Shown here: one piece after another, positions 53,319-60,870 of the stretch | Numbering within the stretch: the stretch's first letter is position 1 | How the letters are laid out: each line of letters starts with the position of its first letter | DNA from: Variovorax sp. dw_308 | Lineage (GTDB): Bacteria; Pseudomonadota; Gammaproteobacteria; Burkholderiales; Burkholderiaceae_C | Length of the DNA stretch: 64,000 nt | Direction: 5' to 3' | Assembly: GCF_019207085.1 (NCBI RefSeq) | Contig: NZ_JAATOM010000020.1 | Span: forward strand, 1-64,000 | Notes under the pieces: generated by a model | What the model was told of the DNA's origin: nothing | The model's input: the letters and a program-made list of their open reading frames with translations, nothing else | The model's database searches: none | Position numbers and translations under genes: made by a program

Positions 53319-54950
53319 ATGTCTCGCATCTTCCTGTCGTATCGCCGTGTGGACGAACACTACGTTGGGCGCGTCTACGACCGTCTCGAAGACAAGTTCG
53401 GCGAGAAGAACATGTTCAGGGACATCGACTCGATGTCACCGGGGACAGACTTCCGGGCCGAGATCGAAAAGGCGCTTGGATCCACTCAGGTCCTTGTCGC
53501 GATCATTGGTCCCGGCTGGTTGAATGCGGCCGACGCCGCCGGAAATCGCCGTCTCGAGGATGTCAATGACTTCGTGCGCCTGGAACTGGAAACGGCCATC
53601 CGTCGCAAGATCCCGCTGATCCCCGTCTGCGTCGGCGGCGCGGTCATGCCTCAGGCGAACGAACTTCCGCAGACCCTGGCAGAACTGTCGTTTCGCAACG
53701 CGATTCCGGTTCGCTCCGGCGCGGACTTCAAGCATGACATCGACCGACTCATTGGCGCAATCACTGCGAGCCTGCCGAGCAAAAGGATTGGCGTCCCCAA
53801 GACGCCGATCGCCCTTGTCTTGCTTGGGCTCGTGGTTTCGGCTGCCCTTTATTGGCATTTGCGCCAACCTGTGCCTGAACCTGCGCCAGGTCCAACCCTC
53901 TCGGCGAACCCGCCGCCCTTGCCAGAGCCCTCCGTCCCTGCGCCCTCGCAAAACATGGACGGAGTGCCGACGACGTTGAGCATGAACAACCAGGTCGTCC
54001 GCGACTCAAAGACGGGTCGTGTCTGGGCGCGCGACATCTTCCAGCTCGGTACGACGAAAGAGCTTCTCAAGGCCAGCGCGGCAGGGACGGCCACACGCTC
54101 CCAGGACCTTGCAGCGATCGACGCGAAGGCGAAGGCGCTGCTGCTTGACGGCCTTACAAATTGGCATCTGGCCTCGGAAGAGGAGATGCAAGACCTGAAA
54201 GCCATCGACGGGAGCGCCTTGTTCCGGGCCTTTGCGACGCGCCAGATCCCCGGCGGAGCCACGAACGTGATGGGAATCCATCGCGCCAGCGATGGCGGCA
54301 TGAAGGTCTGGGGCTATCAGTATTCCAACTACTTGCAAGGACCCTACGACAACGCATGGGCAGAAGGGAACGATCTCGGCGTCTGGATTGCCCATGGCCC
54401 CGTGAAGCAACTGAAGGATGAGGCGGGCACCCAGGTCGTACCGAGCACACCTGAACGCCGGACGGAAAAGCGCCTGGAACCACTTCTCACCGGCCTGATG
54501 GCCAGCAAGGGCGGCGCCATCACGGGGCGTGAGGAGAAGGTTGCGGATGGATTCGTCGGCAACCTCGACGCGGACGATCGTCGAGCGATCTACGTCTACA
54601 GCCTCAAGCCCCTGGGGCCCGGCGCCCTGGTGCAGGCTGAAGTCACTCTGGCGCCACAGCAGTCGTCCGGGACCGGGACCATCTCAGTGTCGCTATACGA
54701 ATCGACCGGCGTTTTCCGACCTGAGCAAGGCGGCGACTGGCAACCGGTGAATCTCGCCGAACCGCTGACATGGGATGGACTTCATCAAGTCCGCCTGACG
54801 CTTCCGGAGCACATCATGCGCAACGCGTTCAACACCGGATCGTTGCTCGGGCTGCACTTCAAATACACGGGCAAGGGCGATGTTCGATTCAAGGCGCCAA
54901 GCCTGGTCATCACATTCATCAAGACCGAAGACCTGTTGATCAAGCGCTGA
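53319..54950 (+). CDS. Membrane-anchored TIR-domain protein with extracytoplasmic C-terminal region
   Basis: A 543-residue protein. An N-terminal TIR domain (1-145) opens SRIFLSYRRVDEHYVGRVYD and contains VLVAIIGPGWLNAADA and DFVRLELETAI, where Glu89 (or 91) fits the catalytic position of bacterial TIR NADases. One membrane helix follows (IALVLLGLVVSAALYWHL, about 163-181), then a proline-rich linker, so the C-terminal ~340 residues should be periplasmic. That part has a DUF1566-like patch (LTNWHLASEEEMQDLKAI) and a beta-rich end. The layout is receptor-like: outside sensor, inside TIR effector. The 194-bp gap before it holds no gene; its own promoter is possible. Confidence 0.88.
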   Translation: MSRIFLSYRRVDEHYVGRVYDRLEDKFGEKNMFRDIDSMSPGTDFRAEIEKALGSTQVLVAIIGPGWLNAADAAGNRRLEDVNDFVRLELETAIRRKIPLIPVCVGGAVMPQANELPQTLAELSFRNAIPVRSGADFKHDIDRLIGAITASLPSKRIGVPKTPIALVLLGLVVSAALYWHLRQPVPEPAPGPTLSANPPPLPEPSVPAPSQNMDGVPTTLSMNNQVVRDSKTGRVWARDIFQLGTTKELLKASAAGTATRSQDLAAIDAKAKALLLDGLTNWHLASEEEMQDLKAIDGSALFRAFATRQIPGGATNVMGIHRASDGGMKVWGYQYSNYLQGPYDNAWAEGNDLGVWIAHGPVKQLKDEAGTQVVPSTPERRTEKRLEPLLTGLMASKGGAITGREEKVADGFVGNLDADDRRAIYVYSLKPLGPGALVQAEVTLAPQQSSGTGTISVSLYESTGVFRPEQGGDWQPVNLAEPLTWDGLHQVRLTLPEHIMRNAFNTGSLLGLHFKYTGKGDVRFKAPSLVITFIKTEDLLIKR

Positions 54951-54999
54951 GTCGCAAGCCGCGACACCGGTGCTCCGCGGTGGCAGGTTGAGCGGCCTG

Positions 55000-55470
55000 T
55001 CATTCGCTCAAGGCCAGGTACGTGAGGAAGAGCGGCGCCGTCCTCCGGAGCATCGAGACCTCGCCCGGGTCAATGCTTCGCCGTTGCACGTCGAAGTGGA
55101 TCAGCACGCCGCAGGGCAGGGCGCCTGCATTGGGTTGAAGCAGGCTTCCGCAGCACGATTCGAGGGAGTTGAGCGGGTCACTGCGGCTGAGTCGACTGTC
55201 TTCCGATGCGCAACTCGTCGTGAATTCGCCCTGGCGGAGCATGTGACGCCAGATGCTTGCGCGAAGCGGGACCAGCCGGTGCCAGGTGCGAGAGTCGGCC
55301 GTCCGGTCGAATACGACGGTCGGACACATGCCAGCGCCTCGCAGATTGAACAGCCCGGTGTAGCGGTAGTCCGTCCTGTGGTTGAGCATGGCCAAGCCCG
55401 CGAGGACGCCGCGTGTCGCAAGAACACTCCTGACAGCCGCGATCCGAAGGTCGAAGTCCAATTCATGCAT
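55000..55470 (-). CDS. Small GAF-like protein of unknown function
   Basis: A 156-residue cytosolic protein from the ATG at 55470 (MHELDFDLRIAAVRSVLATR), with AGGGAG upstream. The region LPCGVLIHFDVQRRSIDPGE resembles the end of a GAF domain, where a G-x-L-x-H/C-F-D strand is common, and four or more cysteines (CASEDS, ESCCGSLL) are spread along it. It is encoded just downstream of a Crp-like regulator on the same strand (136 bp apart). Similar small GAF-like proteins occur beside Crp-type regulators in related bacteria; a sensing role is inference. It ends 49 bp from the convergent TIR gene. Confidence 0.65.
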   Translation of the reverse strand: MHELDFDLRIAAVRSVLATRGVLAGLAMLNHRTDYRYTGLFNLRGAGMCPTVVFDRTADSRTWHRLVPLRASIWRHMLRQGEFTTSCASEDSRLSRSDPLNSLESCCGSLLQPNAGALPCGVLIHFDVQRRSIDPGEVSMLRRTAPLFLTYLALSE

Positions 55471-55606
55471 TGCATGGCTCCCTGTACCTGCGCATCGCAT
55501 CGGCCGAAAGCGTCGACACGCCACGCGCATGCATGAAACGATAGTGGGACGGTCGACCGGCCGTCTGTACGCTGCCGCACCATGGCAAAGCCGAAGCCGC
55601 GAAGCC

Positions 55607-56299
55607 CTAGTGCAGGAATGCCTCGTAGGCCCGGCACTCGGCGGCATAGCAGCCACAAGCGGCAGCCTCGAGCCCCTTGCGATCCAGGACCTCGATATCG
55701 CCCCGGTGATAGACGATCAAGCCACTGCGTTGCAACGCACCGGCGGCGGCCGTGATGCCCACGCGTCGCACGCCGAGCATGTAGGCGAGGAACTCCTGCG
55801 TGACGTGGAAGTGCGTGGACTGCGCGCGGTCCTGGCTCATCAGCAGCCAGCGCGCCAGGCGCGGCCCGATCATGTGGAAGCGCAGGCACGCGGACGAGGT
55901 TGCCAACTGCGTCATCAGGACATGGACATAGCGAAGAATCGCATGCTGCAGCTCGGGGCTGCGCTTCAACGCCTTGCGAAACGCCGGAGCGCTGATGCGC
56001 AACGCCGTGCCCGGGCCCTGCACCAGCGCCCGCAGCGGCGTCACGGAAACACCCAGTGCCAACTGTGCGCCCAGCATGCCTTCGCTGCCGACCATGCCGA
56101 CCTCGACGCCGGGGCTCTGGTCGATCATCGAAACCAGCGATATGAAGCCTTCGACCGGGAAGTAGGCATGGAACGTCGGCATGCCGGTCTCGCAGAGAAC
56201 CTCGGACAGCACCAGCTCGAAAGGCTCGCACATCGCGAGGAGGCGCCCCTGGTCAGCGGCGGGAAGCCCGGCGATCAGCCGGTTGCGGACGTTCGTCAT
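55607..56299 (-). CDS. Crp/Fnr-family transcriptional regulator
   Basis: A 230-residue regulator from the ATG at 56299. The cNMP-like beta-barrel (GMPTFHAYFPVEGFISLVSM; VEVGMVGSEGMLG) is followed by a long dimer helix and a winged HTH (VTQEFLAYMLGVRRVGITAAA). The phosphate-binding cassette of Crp (GE-x-ALx-x-x-x-RxA) is absent and there is no Fnr cysteine set, so the ligand is unknown and may not be cAMP. It is followed on the same strand by the GAF-like gene and preceded by a related regulator; the two may be ancient duplicates. Confidence 0.88.
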   Translation of the reverse strand: MTNVRNRLIAGLPAADQGRLLAMCEPFELVLSEVLCETGMPTFHAYFPVEGFISLVSMIDQSPGVEVGMVGSEGMLGAQLALGVSVTPLRALVQGPGTALRISAPAFRKALKRSPELQHAILRYVHVLMTQLATSSACLRFHMIGPRLARWLLMSQDRAQSTHFHVTQEFLAYMLGVRRVGITAAAGALQRSGLIVYHRGDIEVLDRKGLEAAACGCYAAECRAYEAFLH

Positions 56300-56388
56300 G
56301 CGGCATCTCCAGAAGATTGCCACTCGTCCGGTTGGGCGAGCGGCTCGCCGTCAACGCTCTTTTCTCGCCTGCAGTAGGGTCCGGTGCG

Positions 56389-57120
56389 TCAGTATGCGCG
56401 CAATCCCGTCTCGTTCATCGGCGGAAGCAGCCTGTCGTATTCCTTCTTCACGACGGCATAGCATTCGCAGCTGCGCCTTTCGAGCCCTGCCCGATCGAGC
56501 ACCGATATGCGACCTCGTGCATATCGGATCAGGTTCGCCTTCTGCAGCTTGAGCGCCACCTCGGTCACGCCTTCGCGCCGCACGCCGAGCATGTTGGAGA
56601 TCAGTTCCTGGGTCATGGAAAGTTCGTTGTCCCGCAGCCGGTCGAGGCTCAACAGCAACCACCTGCACAGTTGCTGGTCCACCGTGTGGTGCCGGTTGCA
56701 CACCGCCGTCTGCGACATTTGCGTGATCAGGGCCTGCGTGTAGCGCAGCAACAGCTGGAGCACCGGACCGGCCCGGTCGAACTCGTCCTTCATCGCGCGC
56801 GCTGACATCCGCAGGCCCTTGCCGGCGCTCTGGACCACGGCGCGGCTGGGCGTCGAGCCACCACCCATGAAAAGAGGCACGCCGACGATGCCCTCATTGC
56901 CCACGATGGCGATCTCCGCCGAGGCGCCGTTCTCCAGCACGTACAGCAGCGAGACGATGGCGGTGGTCGGAAAATACACGTGGGTCTGCTGGCTGCCCGA
57001 CTCATGGAGCACGTCGCCCAACGCCATCTCGAAGGGTTCGAGGTTCGGAAGCCACCGGCCCCATTCGGCAGTGGGCAACGCGGCCAGCAGCCGGTTCTCC
57101 CGGGGATCGGGCGTGGACAT
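56389..57120 (-). CDS. Crp/Fnr-family transcriptional regulator
   Basis: A 243-residue regulator from the ATG at 57120. It shares the layout of the next gene: barrel segments TAIVSLLYVLENGASAEIAI and VGNEGIVGVPLFMGG, a dimer helix, and the HTH MTQELISNMLGVRREGVTEVA. Resemblance to the 56299 product is clear in the VG-x-EG and MLGVRR stretches but overall divergence is large. The cyclic-nucleotide phosphate cassette is again missing. The 174-bp region upstream, shared with the end of idnD, should hold its promoter. Confidence 0.88.
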   Translation of the reverse strand: MSTPDPRENRLLAALPTAEWGRWLPNLEPFEMALGDVLHESGSQQTHVYFPTTAIVSLLYVLENGASAEIAIVGNEGIVGVPLFMGGGSTPSRAVVQSAGKGLRMSARAMKDEFDRAGPVLQLLLRYTQALITQMSQTAVCNRHHTVDQQLCRWLLLSLDRLRDNELSMTQELISNMLGVRREGVTEVALKLQKANLIRYARGRISVLDRAGLERRSCECYAVVKKEYDRLLPPMNETGLRAY

Positions 57121-57294
57121 CCGCAAAGCTCCTTGACGCAACGGGCAAGGACTCTGCCCAGTCGGCGCCCCCCTGCAGAGTGCCGGCCGAAGTATAGGAA
57201 GCGGGGCGGATCTCGTATGTTCGTTAGCGCACAGAGTCAATCGAATGTCCGCCTGACCTCGATTGCCCGCGTGCCGGCTTTTGAAGGCGAGCCC

Positions 57295-58329
57295 TCAATC
57301 GAAATTCAGGATCACTTTCATCGCTTGTGTGCGATCGGCCGCGAGCGCGAAGGCACGGGCCGAATCCCGATACGAGAGCGTGGCGGAGATCAAGGGCTTC
57401 ACGTCGACCAGGCCCTTGTTGAGCAACTCCACGGCGACCGCGAATTCCTCGTGGAAGCGGAAGGCGCCGCGCAGGTCGAACTCCTTGGCGACGATGGTGT
57501 TGATGGGCAGCGTGAAGTCGCCGCCCAGGCCCAGTTGCACGATGATGCCGCGCGGGCGCAGCGCATCGAAGGCGCCGACCAGGGCGCGTGCATTGCCGCT
57601 GGCTTCGAAGAGCACGTCGAAGCTGCCCTTGTCCGCGGTGAAGCGGGCCAGGCCTTGTGGATCTTCGGCCACGTTGACGACCTCGTCGGCGCCGACTTTC
57701 AAGGCCTTGCCGAGCGTGTGCGCGCCGACGTCCGTGGCGACGATGTGGCTCGCGCCCGCGCGACGTGCCGCGATGATCGCCAGGGCTCCGATCGGCCCGC
57801 AACCCGTGACGAGCACGCGCTTGCCCAGCAACGGACCTGCGCGCCGCGCGGCATGCAGCGCCACCGCGAAGGGCTCGGCCATCGAGCCTTCGCCGTCGCT
57901 CACCGAGTCGGCCAGCAAGTGCGCCTGGTGCTGCTCCACCACGATCTGCTGGCGGAAGGCGCCCTGCACGTGCGGCGTGCGCATCGCGCTGCCGTAGTAG
58001 CGCATGTCGAGGCAATGGTTCTGCAGTCCTTCCTGGCAAAACTTGCAGATGCCGCAGGGCCGGCTCGGGCTGATGGCGATGCGCTCGCCCACCTTGAACT
58101 TCGTGACTTGGGCGCCGACGGCTTCGATCATGCCGGCCACTTCATGACCCAGCACCATCGGCTCCTTGATGCGGACGGTGCCGAAGCCGCCATGCTGGTA
58201 GTAGTGCAGATCGGAGCCGCAGATTCCGCCGCAGCGCACGCGCACCTGCAGCTGGTCGGAGCCGAGTTCGGCGGTTTCGTATTGCTCGACGCGCAGGTCG
58301 CCGGGAGCGTGGATGACGAGGGCTTCCAT
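57295..58329 (-). CDS. idnD: L-idonate 5-dehydrogenase (zinc-dependent MDR)
   Basis: A 344-residue zinc alcohol dehydrogenase of IdnD length. Catalytic zinc ligands are in GGICGSDLHYYQHGGFG and LGHEVAGMIEAVG; the structural zinc loop is CGICKFCQEGLQNHC. The Rossmann motif is VTGCGPIGALAII. The residues HYYQHGGFG after the first Cys are typical of L-idonate 5-dehydrogenases, which oxidise L-idonate to 5-ketogluconate. It is the last gene of the five-gene operon and the only one there with an ATG start; the idnO-like gene precedes it by 12 bp. Confidence 0.9.
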   Translation of the reverse strand: MEALVIHAPGDLRVEQYETAELGSDQLQVRVRCGGICGSDLHYYQHGGFGTVRIKEPMVLGHEVAGMIEAVGAQVTKFKVGERIAISPSRPCGICKFCQEGLQNHCLDMRYYGSAMRTPHVQGAFRQQIVVEQHQAHLLADSVSDGEGSMAEPFAVALHAARRAGPLLGKRVLVTGCGPIGALAIIAARRAGASHIVATDVGAHTLGKALKVGADEVVNVAEDPQGLARFTADKGSFDVLFEASGNARALVGAFDALRPRGIIVQLGLGGDFTLPINTIVAKEFDLRGAFRFHEEFAVAVELLNKGLVDVKPLISATLSYRDSARAFALAADRTQAMKVILNFD

Positions 58330-58341
58330 GATGTGCCTTGA

Positions 58342-59115
58342 TCAGAGTTGAGCGGTCACGCCGCCGTCGACATAGAGGATGTGGCCATTGACGAAGTTCG
58401 ACGCGTCGCTGGAGAGGAACACGCCGGCGCCCACCAGGTCTTCCACGTCGCCCCAGCGCCGCGATGGCGTGCGGCCGATCAGCCAGGCAGAGAACTCCGC
58501 GTTCTTGACGAGCGCATCGTTGAGTTCGGTCTTGAAGTAACCCGGCCCGATGCCGTTGACCTGGATGCCATATTGGCCCCAGTCGATCGCCATGCCCTTG
58601 GTCAGCATCTTCAGCGCGCCCTTGGTCGCGGCGTAGGGTGCGATGCCGGGCCGGCCCAGCTCGCTCTGCACCGAGCAGATGTTGATGATCTTGCCGCGCT
58701 TGCGCGGGATCATGCGCTTGGCCACCGCCTGCCCGACGAGGAACACGCTGTCGAGATTGGTCTTGATGATCTCGTGCCAGTGGGCTTCCTCGAATTGGTC
58801 GAGCGGGTTGCGGCGCTGCATGCCGGCGTTGTTGATGAGGATGTCGATGGGGCCGGTGCCGGTTTCGATCTTCTCGATGGCGGCGTTGACGGCCTCGCCC
58901 GAGGTGACATCGAAGGCGGAGGTGACGACTTGCGCACCCTCGGCACGCAGCACGTTGGCGGCGGCTTCGAGCTTGTCGGCGTTGCGCGCGTTGAGCACGA
59001 TGCGTGCGCCCGCGCCGGCCAGTCCGCGCGCCAGTGCAAAGCCGATGCCGGCGCTGGAGCCGGTGATGAGGGCGGTGCGCCCGGTGAGGTCGAAGCTCTT
59101 GAGGACAGAATTCAA
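58342..59115 (-). CDS. idnO: Gluconate 5-dehydrogenase (SDR)
   Basis: A 257-residue SDR with a TTG start at 59115 supported by an AGGAG six bases upstream. The cofactor motif is ITGSSAGIGFALARGL, with LINNAGMQRRNPL, the catalytic Ser in ICSVQSELGRP and YAATKGALKML. The stretch NNAGMQRR and the ending LSSDASNFVNGHILYVDGG are typical of IdnO, which reduces 5-ketogluconate to D-gluconate. Together with idnD it gives the two-step idonate-to-gluconate conversion. Confidence 0.9.
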   Translation of the reverse strand: MNSVLKSFDLTGRTALITGSSAGIGFALARGLAGAGARIVLNARNADKLEAAANVLRAEGAQVVTSAFDVTSGEAVNAAIEKIETGTGPIDILINNAGMQRRNPLDQFEEAHWHEIIKTNLDSVFLVGQAVAKRMIPRKRGKIINICSVQSELGRPGIAPYAATKGALKMLTKGMAIDWGQYGIQVNGIGPGYFKTELNDALVKNAEFSAWLIGRTPSRRWGDVEDLVGAGVFLSSDASNFVNGHILYVDGGVTAQL

Positions 59116-59133
59116 ACAGGTCTCCTGTATCGT

Positions 59134-60132
59134 TCAGCGGGCGGCCAGCACTTCGGGGTTGACGGGCGTGGGCGGTTTGCCGGCCTGCGGGCCGAAGCCG
59201 AGCGCGGCGATCAGATTGTCGATCGTCAGGGCGGCCATCGCCCGGCGCGTTTGTACCGATGCGCTCCCGATGTGGGGTGTGAGCAGCGCGTTCGGCAAGC
59301 CGAGCAGTCCGGGGTGGATGGCGGGCTCGCCTTCGAACACGTCGAGGCCCGCGGCCGCGATGGTGCCGGCGCGCAGGGCTTCGGCCAGTGCGGCGTCATC
59401 GACGATGCCGCCGCGCGCGATGTTCGTCAGCGTGGCCGAAGGCTTCATCTGCGCCAGTTCGGCGGCGCCGATGGCGTGGTGCGATTGCGGCGAATAGGGC
59501 AGCACCAGCACCAGGTGATCGGCCTCTTTCAGCAGCGTTGCCTTGTCCACGTAGCGCGCACCGAACTCGGCCTCCGCCTCGGCCGGCAACTGCGAACGGT
59601 TGTGATAGATCACCCGCATGCCGAAGCCCAGCGCGCCGCGCCGTGCAATCGCGCGCCCGATCCGCCCCATGCCCAGGATGCCGAGCGTCGCGCCATGCAC
59701 GTCGCCGCCGACGAACATGTCGTGGATGCCCGGCTTGTTCCATTCGCCGCGGCGCACGAAGTCCTGAGACTCCGCGATCCGGCGCGCGGTGGCCATCATC
59801 AGCGCGAAGCCGTAGTCGGCGGTGGTCTCGGTCAGCACGTCGGGCGTGTTGGTCACCAGCACGCCGCGCGCGGTACACGCCGCCACGTCGACGTTGTTGT
59901 AGCCCACGCCCACGTTGCACACCGCCTTGAGCTGCGGGCATGCATCGAGCAACGCGGCGTCGATGCGCTCGCTGCCGGTGCTCATCACGCCGTGCTTGCC
60001 CTGCAGGCGCTGGCGGAGTTCGGCGGGGCTCCAGATGGTGTCGTGGGGGTTGTCTTCGACGTCGAAGTAAGGGTGCAAGCGGTCGGCGATGTCGGGGAAG
60101 GTGGCACGGGTTGCCAGGACGGAAGGGCGCAA
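59134..60132 (-). CDS. 2-hydroxyacid dehydrogenase (GhrB/TkrA-like glyoxylate/2-ketogluconate reductase)
   Basis: A 332-residue NAD(P)-dependent dehydrogenase from a TTG at 60132, with CCGGAG seven bases upstream and no better ATG. The cofactor motif is GILGMGRIGRAIAR; catalytic residues are Arg in NIARGGIVDD, Glu in FEGEPAI and His in LTPHIGSA. Similarity in the NVGVGYNNVDV region points to the GhrB/2-ketogluconate reductase group, in keeping with the idnD and idnO neighbours. Located 18 bp before idnO. Confidence 0.9.
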   Translation of the reverse strand: MRPSVLATRATFPDIADRLHPYFDVEDNPHDTIWSPAELRQRLQGKHGVMSTGSERIDAALLDACPQLKAVCNVGVGYNNVDVAACTARGVLVTNTPDVLTETTADYGFALMMATARRIAESQDFVRRGEWNKPGIHDMFVGGDVHGATLGILGMGRIGRAIARRGALGFGMRVIYHNRSQLPAEAEAEFGARYVDKATLLKEADHLVLVLPYSPQSHHAIGAAELAQMKPSATLTNIARGGIVDDAALAEALRAGTIAAAGLDVFEGEPAIHPGLLGLPNALLTPHIGSASVQTRRAMAALTIDNLIAALGFGPQAGKPPTPVNPEVLAAR

Positions 60133-60168
60133 GATGTCTCCGGGGAGTTTGTTCGATGTTTGAGAGCA

Positions 60169-60840
60169 TCAGTTCGGGCAACGCGCCTCGAGCGCATCGA
60201 TGAACGAACGGTCCCAGCGCCCTTCGGTCATTGCGCGGATCGTCTCGGCCTCCGTCGCGAGGTGCGCGCGTGCCTTCTCGATCAGCCACTCAGCATCGTC
60301 GGCGGAAAAAGCCATCAGCCCGTCCATGTCCCCGACCACGATGTCGCCAGGGTTCACCACCATCCCGCCCACCGACACCGGCACGTTGATCTCGCCGGGC
60401 CCATCCTTGTACGGCCCGCGATGGTTCACGCCGCGCGCATACACGGGGAACTCGCGCTCCGCGATTTCCGCCAGGTCGCGGATGCAGCCGTCGAGCACCA
60501 CGCCCACCGTGCCGATCTTCGCGGCATAGAAGGACAGGATGCCGCCGATCATCGCGTTGGACATGTCGCCGCTGCCGTCCATCACCAGCACGTCGCCGGG
60601 CCGGCAGAACTCGAACGCACGCAGCATCGTCAGGTTGCAGCCGCCGCGCGACTTGAGCGTCACGGCCGTGCCTGCCATCGTTTTCTTGCCGGCGCGGTGA
60701 TAGGGCCGCAGTCCCACGCTGCCGATGTTGCGATGCATGTTGTCGCTCAGCGCGGCAACGGGAATGTCGCGCAGCGCTTCGAGGATCTTCGCGTCGGCCT
60801 GCGGGGCGGAGGGGTTCTTGCGGATGGCTTTGAATTGCAC
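60169..60840 (-). CDS. RraA-like family protein (HMG/CHA aldolase or oxaloacetate decarboxylase type)
   Basis: A 223-residue RraA-fold protein with a GTG start at 60840 (AAGGA upstream). The family signature is visible: VALSDNMHRNIG (as AALSDN), GDVLVMDGSGDMSNAMIGG, the catalytic DGCIRDLAEI (Arg and Asp), and VNPGDIVVGDMDGLM. Members cleave 4-hydroxy-4-methyl-2-oxoglutarate or related keto acids, or decarboxylate oxaloacetate; regulatory RraA of RNase E lacks this catalytic set. It probably splits a keto-acid intermediate to pyruvate in this operon. Confidence 0.9.
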   Translation of the reverse strand: MQFKAIRKNPSAPQADAKILEALRDIPVAALSDNMHRNIGSVGLRPYHRAGKKTMAGTAVTLKSRGGCNLTMLRAFEFCRPGDVLVMDGSGDMSNAMIGGILSFYAAKIGTVGVVLDGCIRDLAEIAEREFPVYARGVNHRGPYKDGPGEINVPVSVGGMVVNPGDIVVGDMDGLMAFSADDAEWLIEKARAHLATEAETIRAMTEGRWDRSFIDALEARCPN

Positions 60841-60870
60841 GGGATGTCCTTGGTGTTGTCGTGTTGTTGA

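Noticed and set aside
54970..55536. A plus-strand frame opposite the small GAF-like gene
   Set aside because: The minus frame has a start with ribosome site, plausible fold and same-strand neighbours; the plus frame has none of these. Confidence in the minus call is still only moderate.
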